A stretch of DNA of 64,000 nucleotides, from assembly GCA_020205615.1 (NCBI GenBank), contig CM035170.1, positions 113,932,253 to 113,996,252 on the forward strand, in the 5' to 3' direction. Shown here one piece after another: positions 22,108 through 33,413 of this stretch (position 1 is the first letter of the stretch; each line of letters starts with the position of its first letter). This DNA comes from Panax quinquefolius. Lineage: Eukaryota > Streptophyta > Magnoliopsida > Apiales > Araliaceae. A program made the translations under genes and the position numbers. The notes beneath the pieces are model-generated. The model made no database searches. It was given only the letters and a program-made list of their open reading frames with translations, and was not told the DNA's origin.

Positions 22108-22570
22108 CAGTGGCACCGACTTGAGAACTTTGGTGTAATCCATTCATTTTTGTTGCATGAACTACAATCTTCTTCCCCGATTTCATTTACGATTTCACTC
22201 CAAGACGAACTCATCCTTTCAATTAAACACTGAAAACCCTTTAATAAATATATGAGAACCAGTAATCAATGGAGAATCGAGACAAGAAGAATGAGAGAAG
22301 AAGAAAAATACAAGTAAGAGAACCCTAATTTTTAAAGCAGAATAAAGATGAAACACTCTTTTGTTTAGCAGTGTAAAATTTTTCGAAATCAATCATCGTT
22401 CAGAACTTTTTCACTTGCGCACTAAAATTGTAAGTCGTGTCCCTAATGTTTAACAGATTGTAATATTTTTCGAGTACAATCACCGATTTATAATTTTTTT
22501 CACTCCAGTACTAAATTATAAGTCGTGTCCAAGTATACGTACAAAAAAATGATTTATCCCTATGTTAATA

Positions 22571-23099
22571 TGTTATCATATGACACATTTGTGCATGTAA
22601 TAAAAAAGTTCAAATATAATTGTAAAATTGTACTAACTTGGTTCTCAGGATCTTACTCGCGATCCTAGCCGGCGGTTCAAACTCAGACGAGAAGAAAACT
22701 ATTGCGGAAACGGTCATCATTGAACAATTCCGCCCGCTTCAATTTGTGAGCAATTCTCTCTTCCTGTTTCGGTCGTATGTGTATGTAAATTATATATCTT
22801 AATTTCTATACCTCGTTTTTTGTCCCAAGTATTCAGCCCTAACATCCCAATTAAACCACCAAAATTTCAACTATATAAGTCTACTTAATTTCAATTTTTA
22901 TGGGGCTTTAAGGCAGATTTTTAGTGTTTTAATCCAATTAACGATCAGTTTTTGCGCACAAATTTTAGCTCAGAGTTCAATTGCTAGATGATAGAACTTT
23001 AGGGTCAGGAGTAAGTTTAGGGTTATTATCTGTCACTCTGTCAGTGTAATGAATAAATTAGGCGTTGTTGATGTGATTTAACCTCTTTGTGGCTATATA
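22571..23099. other. Spacer with a possible exon
   Basis: Most of this is AT-rich and shows nothing. A GC-richer island at 22651-22746 lies between a good 3' splice site (GGTTCTCAG) and a possible donor (GTGAGC). One frame is open across it (ILLAILAGGSNSDEKK...). I do not recognise the product. Confidence 0.35.
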
Positions 23100-23426
23100 C
23101 TCCCTACGTCCCGATATAAAAGTTATGGTGGACTTTTCAAGAAGATGAATAAAATGATAAAATTGTCCATAATAATGTCATTAATCATTTTCAATGTAGG
23201 TGAGAGACTGACTTTCTAGCTTTTCAATTCAAAATATTTTCACCACATAACTAATTATACTTATTAAATATGGAGAGAGAATTAGAATAAGAAAATTATG
23301 AGATATTTAATGTTAATAGTATAATAGGAAAAATTATGTAAAAGTTTGGTTATTAAAGGAAAGTGAACATTTAACCTTGGACTACCCAAAATAGTAATAA
23401 CGACTTTTATCCTGGGATGGAGGGAG
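23100..23426. mobile_element. Stowaway-like MITE
   Basis: The ends are CTCCCTACGTCCCGATA and its inverted partner near TATCCTGGGATGGAGGGAG, with TA on both sides (23098-23099 and 23427-23428). About 327 bp, AT-rich and non-coding. TIR sequence and the TA target site fit Tc1/mariner-type Stowaway MITEs. Confidence 0.8.
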
Positions 23427-23466
23427 TAATAAATTATTACAAATACTTGTTAAAGTTTTAGCATTG

Positions 23467-23932
23467 TGTTATGAATAGCAATGTGAACTTGTCATATGCG
23501 GGCAGATCACATCGGTAATATAAGATATCAATTTGATATAGGCTTGTACCTCCCCTCTTGGATTAGCTAACTTTTTCTAACATTTGGTATCAGAGTAGAC
23601 TTTGGTATTAGAGTAGACGATCCATGGAATTACCGACTAAGCGAAAAGGGCTACCTAGATGCCAGATTAAAATACTGATAGATGCAAAGGGCATTGGGTC
23701 AGTGTCGCTAGAGTGAAGCCATTGTAGACGTAGGTAAGTAAGTGAAGACGTTGTGGATGTTGATAAGGAAGCGTGGTGGAATGTTGTGAATACTAATGTG
23801 AGCTTGTCATATGGGGACAAATCTCACATTGGTAGTATGGGATATCAGTGTGAGGTTGATATAGACTTGAACCTCCTTTCTTGGATAGCTAGATTTTAGG
23901 AGGAAATTGAGGTTTGAACCTATAGCACAACA
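23467..23932 (+). mobile_element. TRIM-like element with two short LTRs
   Basis: Two direct repeats of about 116 and 151 bp (23467-23582 and 23782-23932) begin TGTTATGAATA or TGTTGTGAATA and end CTAACA or GCACAACA. After the first comes TTTGGTATCAGAGTAGAC, an initiator-Met primer site. About 200 bases of non-coding internal sequence follow, ending GAAGCGTGGTGGAA before the second LTR. The size and layout fit terminal-repeat retrotransposons in miniature. The first LTR lacks about 35 bases near its 3' end. A matching LTR and internal part lie at 27346-27649. Confidence 0.65.
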
Positions 23933-24580
23933 TTTGGTATCAGAGCAATACGTTCCTGCGGATAATGCTATGAAAATTAGGGGTCTCGACATGGAAAAAC
24001 TTCAATTGGAAGTGGAGGCTTGGAAGAAATTGCATGGAGCTGATTCTATTATCACCTATCCTCATTCAGCGACAAAAATCATTGGATCGAAAGTAGATTA
24101 ACGCCTCTTGAATTGACGACAATCGAATCGTTCGGTGACAACTTGATGAATCAGTTTTGGTACTTGAAGCAAAAATCATCAGATACCAAATACAAGGAGG
24201 ATTGGAACTGATTGAAGGTATGGACCGAATTGGCTTATAGCGAAGAGTTTTCGGAAGAGCTCCTCGTTGTTGGGTTGTTGATGGGCTTAAGGAGGAGATT
24301 AAAGACAAGGTTAGACTCTCTTCTCTCAAATATGTTGATTGGGCATTTCTTCTAGCACTAGGGAAGGAATTAGAACTTGAAGCTAAGGTGTTTGACAAAA
24401 CGCTTCACTGCAATTTGGATGACGCTTGTGATATAACAACTAGTTTTACTCAAGGAAGTTGTAATGTTTCCCTACCTGCCATGCATCAAGCCCAAAGCAT
24501 AAGTGAGTTAGTTATTCAATCCAACAAAATTAAAGGTAAAATAGGTGACAACAATATTTACCTTGAAGGTATTCGATAAA
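23933..24580 (+). pseudogene. Retrotransposon primer site and gag remnant
   Basis: TTTGGTATCAGAGCAATAC (23933-23951) follows the short LTR and is a full initiator-Met primer site. Then come MKIRGLDMEKLQLEVEAWKK and, in shifted frames, a stretch with SEELLVVGLLMGLRRRLKT near 24250-24310 that resembles the Ty3/gypsy gag block EEVLLGxFINGLKEEI. Several frame breaks are present. It is not from family A or B, since the primer site has its normal A and the gag differs. Confidence 0.5.
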
Positions 24581-26100
24581 AATTCGGAGTGACCAAATGC
24601 TCACTATTATGAAGATTATGAAGAGTATGAGAAGGATGACATACTCCTTAAAGATGTATTTGATCTGGGTGGTAAAAAATTTGATTCTGGTTCAGGTTAT
24701 GATCAATATGGTAAAAAACTTCTTCATTAGTAACGTCTCATGTCCTAACTCCTAAGTAATCGAGAATTATTCTTAGAACCCAACAAGTGAAGTGAATTTT
24801 CGTGACCTATGTGATGCTCCAGAAGTGTGTGATAAAACTTTAAAACTAGAAAACGACAACAATGAGGGTACTGTTGAGTCGCTGGATGATATTTTTGATC
24901 CTGGTGGAAAACAACTTATTATGTTTCCAGATAATGGAAGTTGGCACCACTTGACTAGCTTCGTGGTTGTAAGGGGCATGAGAGACAAGAGCTTATGAAG
25001 TGCTCTGACTTTCTCCGAGAACTGAAATTAACAGCTGAAAATATGAAGTAATTGTTGTTTCAAAGTTTATAATTGATCCTGGAGGTGCAGTTGCAAAGTT
25101 GTTCCTGCTTGATCCTTGGGGACCAGGATCTTTGGAAGGAATGGAGACTATTGATAGCCAAAGGGATGCAACAACAAAAGAATTCAGACGGGGTCAACAA
25201 TTCGTGTCCAAGAGGAATTACCATTTCATAATTGCTGCTGATGGGAATTGAAATAAGCCATTGAAGGGTAACTTTATGGGGCTCCAAACCCATCTATTAC
25301 ACGACTTAATTCTCTGTCACAGATACATTTATCTTTTCTTTTTCAACAGGCTAGATAACGATGTGGTTGTGAATGACAAACTCCGGGCTTCTAGAATGCA
25401 TGAGGTTTTGGCAAGTTCTCATATATTAGTGGGTGCTCGTAACTGTAGAGATAAAAGGTTTGGTATGTGTATTCCTGCTTTGACTGAGAAATTTAAAAAA
25501 GAGATTGAGCTGAAAAGATTGAAGGATCAGGTGTTTAAGATCACAGGCACGCATGTTGAATGCCACAAGTATTCTGCTAACTTGATAGTCAGTAATGTAT
25601 ATACAGATGGAAATCCTCTTGTAATTGGTATGATTATAGGCTCTAATCAATTAGTTTTGTTGTTCGAGATCACAATATTTGTTGTGCTATTAATCAATTG
25701 ATCCAAGAGTTCGAGTTCAAGAATTTTGACATGGTTGAAGAAGCTTTCAACCTAAGGGCATACTCTTGTGGACTTTCAAAATTTAATTTAGTAAATGAGT
25801 GGTTACTAAATATTATTTACTAAAGATTAATGAACACCTCAATTCTGTTGTTCCTTGGAAGCTTGTGACTCAAAGGAATGGTGCCATTTCGAGGGGCGTG
25901 AGTTTAGCAAAACATCTTGTCCATACTTGTCAAATTGTTCCAAACATGGTTGTTGTTAATAGACACCTCAATGCTGATTTTCTTCTTGCTTATTCTCACA
26001 AGAGGTGTGGCCATACCAGCATTAAGTTCTTATATGACGAGTTTAGTCTAACCAAAGGACCGCCCAAGATTGTCAATGCCAATGAAATGGTGCAAGTTGA
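24581..26100 (+). other. Decayed sequence, probably retrotransposon
   Basis: Fragments are open in pieces (24792-24998, 25261-25701, 25799-26281) but I recognise no domain in the first two. The region lies between a gag-like and an integrase-like piece in the right order for a Ty3/gypsy pol. It may therefore be a heavily decayed pol, but a dead host gene is not excluded. Confidence 0.35.
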
Positions 26101-26281
26101 AGTGCCCATGAAGGTAGTAGTTACTTACTGCATTACTCCATTTGCAGCTCTATATGGACACACACCTATGGTTATTTTATTATCTTATTACACTTGGAAA
26201 GTTTGGAACCCTATCATGTCTAAATTTTCTAACCTCCTTCCTTGGGGCAAGGAAATTTTAAAGGAGAGGATAATGTTGTGA
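26101..26281 (+). pseudogene. Integrase C-terminal remnant, Ty3/gypsy type
   Basis: The frame reads CITPFAALYGHTPMVILLSY, then a spacer and GKEILKERIML. This follows the TPFxxLYGRxPPxxxxY block and the LKxNLxxAQ helix of Ty3/gypsy integrases. The element would be a different family from A and B, which read [12 protein letters not shown]. The open frame reaches back to 25799 but its upstream part is not recognisable. Confidence 0.5.
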
Positions 26282-27345
26282 TCGTGAAGAAGGGATATCT
26301 GTTGCAATTAAAGGAATCAAGACTGCCTCGTTTTGGAGCAGACTTATGTCATTTCATGTCAGTAAATAACTTCCAAAAATGGTCCGCATCTTACCACGTG
26401 TAGAGATTTGTTTTGGAGAAAAGGAGATTGTTATGGAGCTTTTATGTTTCATGGTGCATCAAACTGTGATTAACAGGGTAAATGACATTATTGATAAACT
26501 TTCATTGAGGGTCGCCACTATTTCAGAGTCAACTTTCATTCCTTGGAGTATTCCGAGGAAAATTGCAGGATCAATCTGCATGCTTCTTACTCATTGTTTG
26601 CAGTCCTCTGCAAATCTAGTATTATTATTCCATTATTGGTTCATAGAGGGATTTCCACCAAGTTTGGTTTTAGATAAGGGGAAATGTGTAGCTGAAGGAA
26701 AATTTGCTACTGAATATTTAAGCTTTGGGGATAGCTTTGTTGATGAATCATCAATAATTGGTGTTCTTAGTACACATGTCCCTGCTCTCTCGGATTCTTT
26801 CCAGTGCAAATCATTTCTGACTGTTTACATGCATTGCCTTAATCACACTGAATTGGCGGACACTGATGATCACCCAAAAGGTTCAGTTGTATGGGAGTTA
26901 TACCACATACTACTGAGACAGTTGCAGTGGACATTTTTTTATTGCGTTATCCAAGCGTTTGGATATTTTGAGAAGCTCTGTTTGCTTTTAAAAGAAGTTT
27001 CAATTCTTAATCTATAACCTAGTTACTCAAATTACATTCTCTGTGAGATTACCTCTGGAACAAATACTAAAAAGCTGAAGGATATCATTGTTAAAAGCTG
27101 GGCAAATCAATGCAAAGAGTGGCAAGTGATCAAAACCAAACTTTCTCATATCAATCCTTGTGGACAAGGATGTTTTCAAGGAGTGGAGAATGTTGTGATC
27201 AGGGAAGCTAACCGATGTTGTTTAGCAAATATACGTCGTCATTTTCTTTTTTAAAACTTCTGTTTTAGTTTTGCAAGAGGGCATGTAGACTGACCTATAT
27301 AATGTAAATCTCAGGTTTATTGCTATTATGAATGAAATGAAACTT
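26282..27345 (+). other. Unassigned stretch with a 212-codon open frame
   Basis: An open frame runs from 26379 to 27017. Its product shows no motif that I know, and the composition (many hydrophobic and Cys residues) does not look like a conserved protein. Position downstream of an integrase fragment suggests the 3' part of the same dead element. No polypurine tract is clear. Confidence 0.3.
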
Positions 27346-27649
27346 GTTTTGGTATCAGAGCAGACTATCCGTGGAACTAACGGCCAAGCGAAAAGGGCTA
27401 CCTAGAGGTTAGATTAAAATATTGATAGGTGTAGAGGGAATCGGATCAATGTCGGTAAAGTGAAGCCGTCGTGGACGTCGATAAGGAAGCGTGGTGGAAT
27501 GTTATGAATATCAATGTGAACTTGACATATGAGAGGCATATCCCACATTGGTAGTATGAGATATCAATATGGGGTTGATATAGACTTGGACCTCCCCTCT
27601 TGGATAGCTAACTTTTCAAGAAATTGGGGTTTGAGCCTATATCGTAACA
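27346..27649 (+). mobile_element. TRIM-like internal part with one LTR
   Basis: TTGGTATCAGAGCAGAC at 27346 is an initiator-Met primer site. The next 140 bases match the internal part at 23600-23781 (GCGAAAAGGGCTACCTAGA, GAAGCGTGGTGGAA). The LTR at 27500-27649 is 150 bp, starts TGTTATGAATA and ends ATCGTAACA. No left LTR is present, so it may be the right end of a larger element that starts at 23782. Confidence 0.65.
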
Positions 27650-28300
27650 CATTGTTCAATGCTCACATGTACTTGTAACATCAAACATAGCTTCTCTTAA
27701 ATTATCCCAATTATATTGGATGATATTTGCAAGACTTAAAAGCCTTAAATTTGAGTTTTGTGTACTCATTTTTAGCATTCCTGTAATATTTTAGCTAGCT
27801 ATACCTTCTTTTAATCGGACGGTGTGTCGCTCTAGTTCAGAGATTGAAGGAAGTGTTTGATGTGGATCAAGATAGTATATTAACTATTACTATTAAATAT
27901 TGTATATTCTTGTATAGATATAATTCAGTTGTAATTAGTAATTAACTTTTGTTATATTAGGTAGATTATTCTAGAAGTTTAGCTACAGTATTATACTATA
28001 ATTAGGAGTTGTTTCCTTTTAAAATTAGGTTTTTACTTGTTCTCCAACTCTAGGTTTTCTATATAAGCATTGTAATCCTACAAGTTGAGTGAATTATTAT
28101 TGATTGGAATATAAGCTGTGCACTTTTAATTTTTTATATGTGCTCCAAGTGTTTCTCTGCGTGAATAGGTCCTTTATCCTCTTCTTTACTCATCTCTAAT
28201 CTGTATTCTAAACCTTTCTAAACTTGTCTTGCATCAGGGTTGCATGATACTAGATGAAAAGGACTTGAAGATCTAGGATTCTTATGCATTTTGAACACAA
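27650..28300. other. TKI1 upstream region with a possible solo LTR
   Basis: AT-rich. The stretch from about 27859 to 28118 has a CTATATAAG word near 28060, a transcript-like tail and a TG...CA outline, as in copia-type solo LTRs, but I found no target duplication. The TKI1 promoter and 5' untranslated region must lie at the right end of this stretch; no clear TATA box could be fixed. Confidence 0.35.
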
Positions 28301-31300
28301 ATGGAGCCACAAGTTTCCTTAGACTGCGAGGAAAGCCTCCATACTGTCAATATTTTCTATAAAGAGGGATCTTCTGGTGTAACTGTAGCCTCATCCTCAC
28401 AAGATCATGTTGCTCCTAAGCAGCCAGGTGTAAATGACGTATATCTTTCTATTTTTATTTAATCTATCTGATTAATTAAGGTTTTCATGGTGAGAATCTT
28501 GTATAAGGGGTCATAACTATTTAAAACTCTCAACGGCTTTCTAATGTTCAATGCAGCAAAAAAGCAAACACGGCAGTGGGCTGCTTGGACACGTCAAGAG
28601 GAGGAAAGTTTCTTCACTGCATTACGTCAAGTTGGCAAGGCAAGATATTATTGCCATGTAGTTGACAGTTGAGCTCTTTACTTTAAGAATTCTTTTCTTA
28701 AAACTGATAGATATTTTTTCTTGAACAGAATTTTGAGAAGATAACTTATCGTGTTCAAAGTAAAAACAAGGATCAGGTTATTGGCTTTAGTAGCGAGTTT
28801 CCGTAGTTCTTATTTGGCAAAATATGGGTTGTCTGTTTTCATCTTGTAGGAACTCAAATGTTTCTCATTTCATTATATATATTCAGGTCAGGCATTATTA
28901 CTATCGGCTTGTAAGGCGTATGAACAAATTGCTGGGACCAGAACTTTGTCTTGATGCTAAAAATTCCAAAGACACTAATGCTGCAATGCTTCGATGGTAA
29001 ACATTTATCCATACTATGGTTGTCCCTTTCAAACGCATGGGTAACAAATGATAGGTAAAAAGTTAAAAAGGAAAAATCAATTCAACCCCAGAAATACGTG
29101 CTACTAGGGATTTCTATCAGAGCTATTTTCTGTTTTGTTGCTATACATCATTTGCTTCTAATAAAGTATTAGTAATTTTTGGAAAGACTTCTACAGGGAA
29201 ACAGCATATCCAGGACAATATATGAGAGACTGAATCATTAGAAGTTCTTATATAATAGTCCTCCATCTGGCTTTACTTGCTCTATCTCTCTCTTTTAGGT
29301 TGGCATGGATTTTAAGACATGATGGAAACATATTTATAGGTTGTATTTTTTGGAAATTTACTAATATAATTGACAACATAACATATAATTAGTTTGTGGA
29401 TGTAAAATCATTTTTAAACATATATTATATAAATGTGTTTTAGCACACCTCAAAATGTGTGCTAAACATACTTAGAGAAAGGGGCAAGTAAAGTTGGATG
29501 AAGATGGTATGTGACAGCAATGATTCACTCAAAGAGGATATCAATCTGTTTATCATCTAAGGAACATCAAGCAAGCATTCTAATAAAAAGACCGATTCAA
29601 GAAAAAAAGAAATCCCTATGGAATCATTCTTTGGAGGCATGCTAGTAATAAGTTGCAAAGATCATGCACCAGACAACATTCTAATTAATGAAACATTTTA
29701 AATATTTTCATTCCTTTATTTTTACTTTACAGTTTTCTTATTTTTAATAAGTATACTCTGTAGCTTTTGGAGCTAGATGGTAGATATGCTAATGATATTG
29801 CATAACATGGAATCTACTGATACTTGAAATCTCATTTTGTGTTTACAATGGAAGCTCATTTATTTTACGGTGAATTGAATTGGAGCAGCTTTGCTACTTG
29901 TTTATAAATTTGGTTTATGTGTACATAGAAGGGTAAGTTGGCTGTTTTACTAGTAGCATTGTTTGATAATTTTGAAGAGAAAAATGATTAGCTAATTTTG
30001 TTAAAATTTGGCATTATGTTATTGGTGGTCCGACAGCTTTGGTGCCTGGAAGTCCTATGCTAACGTGTTAATGATATTCTTTTGATTGGATTAATGTGTT
30101 AATGATATTATGTTGCATTTTCTGTTTACTGTCTTAACAATATATAATCTTTGGTCCTTTCATTCTTCACTATTTTTTATTTGTAGATATGATTAACTAG
30201 TATGGGGAAATGTACTAGGAAATAGGAGCGGTCGATAATATATTAAAAGTGGTTGTGTTTCTTCATAAAGAGAAGATATAAGAAAATAAGAGAGTGCATA
30301 TATTATGATTCCTTTGGCATTACATATAAGTATCAGTTGTGTGTATCATTTACGGATGGTACGTGTTTGCCTTGAACCAATCAACCGGAAATCTCAATTC
30401 CCTCAACCTTCTCTGTTTCAATTGGACTTCACCGATTTTTGTGTAACTTTGGTTACAGCAACAAAGAGGTCTTCTGCCATCTGATAATGCTTTCCACATA
30501 TGGGAGGTGTAAATGAGGAAGCTATGTCACATAGACATGGGTATGGCATCAGGTCTTGGTAAATATCTCGGAGTCGAATATGTTATGACAAATGATTCTT
30601 GAACACATCTACTATGCAAGTGATCTGGCTTGTCTGAGGTATTTGCTGTAGTGCCAAATTCAGGTCTTACACGCATGTTGATGTCATGACATGGGTGCTA
30701 TGGCTGAAGAGCCAAGCAAGCCAATGTAACATAGCTAGGAGTTATAATGCTTACTCTTCCATTATGACGTTTGTGGTGCTTTCAGCTTTGCTAGTTCGGA
30801 GCAGACTCATGAATTGACATCCTGGCATTAAAATAAATTCTTTTCGTGCCAAATTCATTGGGAAAAAATGATATTCGTATTCCTTGATTTCATTATTCCA
30901 AATTACAAATGTAACTTTTTTGATAAACATAGGCCTTTGATTTTGGATAACATTGTTTAGCATACCAAGATTATACCTTCTCTTTTCATGTAAATGGGAC
31001 TTTTGTTGCAGGTGGTCTTTACTGGAGAAGTACAGCTGCAAAGCCTCCAAGCTTCACTTGAAGCCTCGAAGATTTAAGATATTTCTAGATACCCTGGTTA
31101 GTCAAGACTATCAAGTTCCTTAATTATATCTTCATTTCTAAAGCTGAGTGCATTTATTGAACTTACTAGTTTATCTTGCCCTGAAGGAGCATCAACTCTT
31201 AAAGGACCGCAGGAAAAATATAAGAAAACGACATACTCAGGTAGAAAATTGTGCTACAACGGCTTCAGCAACTGTCTTTGGTCAGGGTAAAGCCTTGGGG

Positions 31301-33356
31301 AATGATGGTCGTGCAGATAAAGTAGTTCTTCTTGACAGTCAAAATATTCAAAAATCAGGATCTGGGAAAGGATCTTCATTAAAGCGTAATGCAAATATAG
31401 GCATAAATCGTAGTAATTGCAAAGGAGACCCTGTTCCTCTGAAAACAGCAAGGCCGCGAAAAAAACCAGGTTTGAAGCAAGAATATGAAATTCATAATAT
31501 CTTTATTTGTTTAGAGGACATATTTTAGTCTTTTTTTTCTTCTACACCTAAATGCATTTTATAATTGAAAGAAGCATTTACTATTACTTGTTAAGCAACT
31601 AGACAAAATGATGAGCTCGCGAAGTCAACTATTATTAAGTATCCATGCACTAGTGTTGCATTGGGTATCTTCTAGTTTCTTAGATCTCATAGTTCTTACT
31701 TCCAAGTTTTTTATCTGGTATCATGCATTCACTTCCTGCTAGGGCATTGAGAGTTTGAAAGGAGAGTGGGCAGTGGGCAGTGGGCGCTAGATCAAGCAGC
31801 AATTTATTCTAAGATTCTGAATTCAAAATTATATTATGGCTGCTGAAACAAAACTGTTTTAAGAAAGAAAACTAAATGCAAACTGCAAATATTTGCTTCA
31901 ACTACTTATAAATGCATTCAATCTTTTGTTGTCAATTGTAGTGAAATCTGCATATCCTTGTAAAAATAGGTTTTTAGAACGCAACTAGAATCCTTCTTAT
32001 AAGTTGTGACTTAAAACCCTTGTAGCACCAAAAAAAGGGCCTGGAACAATAGAAGCGAAGCTGATTAAAACAGGCTGACATTCTGTAACTTGGAGAGGAA
32101 ACAACTACATTTTTTTTGCTCAAAGTTGTTGGATATGGTTGAAGAGGAAACCAAGTGCAGGAATTTGCAGTTTAGCTTCCTTTCTGAAAGTTGGAGCTTC
32201 TGCATGTATGATGGATATATATAGGAATATAATAGAAGACTTGATCAGCGGACAATGAAATTTGTTCTGAAGGCATCTGATGTGTTAAAGTTGGCTCAAA
32301 TTGTTCATTATTATATTTTTCAGTTTTAATTTAGTTAAAGACTATGACTGGTTTCTCACTGGTGTATTCAAGATAACTCCTTAGCATATTCTTAGCAGCT
32401 CTAGTTCCGTTTTGTCTCTTCACCTATACAGGTGAAGGATTACATACCCGGAGCTATTATTCCGTACCCTATAGAAATAACCTTTTCTGAGAGCTTCAAC
32501 AATTGAACAATAATTGTGAAGTAGTTTGGAAAGCATGAATAAAAGAAATAACTTTCATTTAATATTTTTGAAAACACATCACAAGATATTCAATTTGGAA
32601 AGTAGGCGGTTCATGAACAATAAAAAAATATCCTAAAGGAGTTGGCTTCAGTTTTATTAGCAGGAAATCTTTATTTTTTAAAGTTATTTCACTTTTTGGG
32701 AAGAAATAAATGGATAGTTCTTACTGTTAGAGTTGTGCTTATTGTTAGTCATGATGCATCCTCTATTATGTCTCTGGAGCTAAATTTCTTTCTTTTTATA
32801 CGAGTTTTGTTTCTTGCGATTATTAATAAACACAATCAGACAATCTACTATTCACAAGTTCAGTGGCATGTTAATTAACCTTTTGTGGTACTGTTTTTTC
32901 TTGAATGGCTAACAGGAACTGCTACCACCACAGCTGCTTATAAAAGGTGGGAGAAGGCTGCAATTGCTGGTGTTTCATTGGTTGCTGATGCTGCTGAGCA
33001 TTTGGAGCGAACATCCCTGGATGAAGTGTTTGAACATGTCCAAGGTACAATAGGTGAGTTATCAATGATACATTCCAGAGATTACTGAAGGCATGGTTGG
33101 TGTGTAATTTTTTCTCACTGTTTGGCATTTTTTAATATGAAACTCCAATATGCTTTCAGGGGAAAAGGGCATGGACTCGGTTGGAAAAGTTGTGCCCTCT
33201 TCGCCAACTTCTATTCAGAATCTTTTTAGGGAGAACAATGCACAAACATTCAAACTGAAGCTCCAACTGTTCCCAATTGATGAAACCACTCGAAAAGCAT
33301 TGGAAATGGTAGGTGCAAAAGCAATTCAAATTTGAGGAGTTCTACTATGAGACATC

Positions 33357-33413
<57 letters not shown>

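Larger units (their letters stand above)
1682..22560. mobile_element. Non-autonomous TIR DNA transposon, split by element A1
   Basis: The left end (1682-1875) and the right end (22376-22560) are long inverted copies of each other. Both start GGGATAAATCA and both carry two GGACACGACTTA words, with similar spacing. They are flanked by the direct repeat TATGTTAATA at 1672-1681 and 22561-22570. Without the LTR element inserted at 2036-22107 the transposon would be about 0.8 kb. The long TIRs and a 9-10 bp target duplication fit Mutator-like elements. If the duplication is read as 8 bp (ATGTTAAT), a hAT-type element is also possible, though such long TIRs would be unusual. No transposase is present. 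The short inner part (1876-2035 and 22108-22375) is of unknown origin and could be captured host sequence. Confidence 0.75.

Noticed and set aside
26379..27017. 212-codon ORF as a host gene
   Set aside because: No recognisable motif, no splice structure, and it lies downstream of an integrase remnant. Kept only as unassigned sequence.
27859..28118. Copia solo LTR upstream of TKI1
   Set aside because: The TATA-like word and tail fit, but the edges and target duplication are not clear, so it is not called as an element.
32642..32878. Small ORF in TKI1 intron 6
   Set aside because: T-rich intron sequence with no motif; the real exon 7 begins at 32916.
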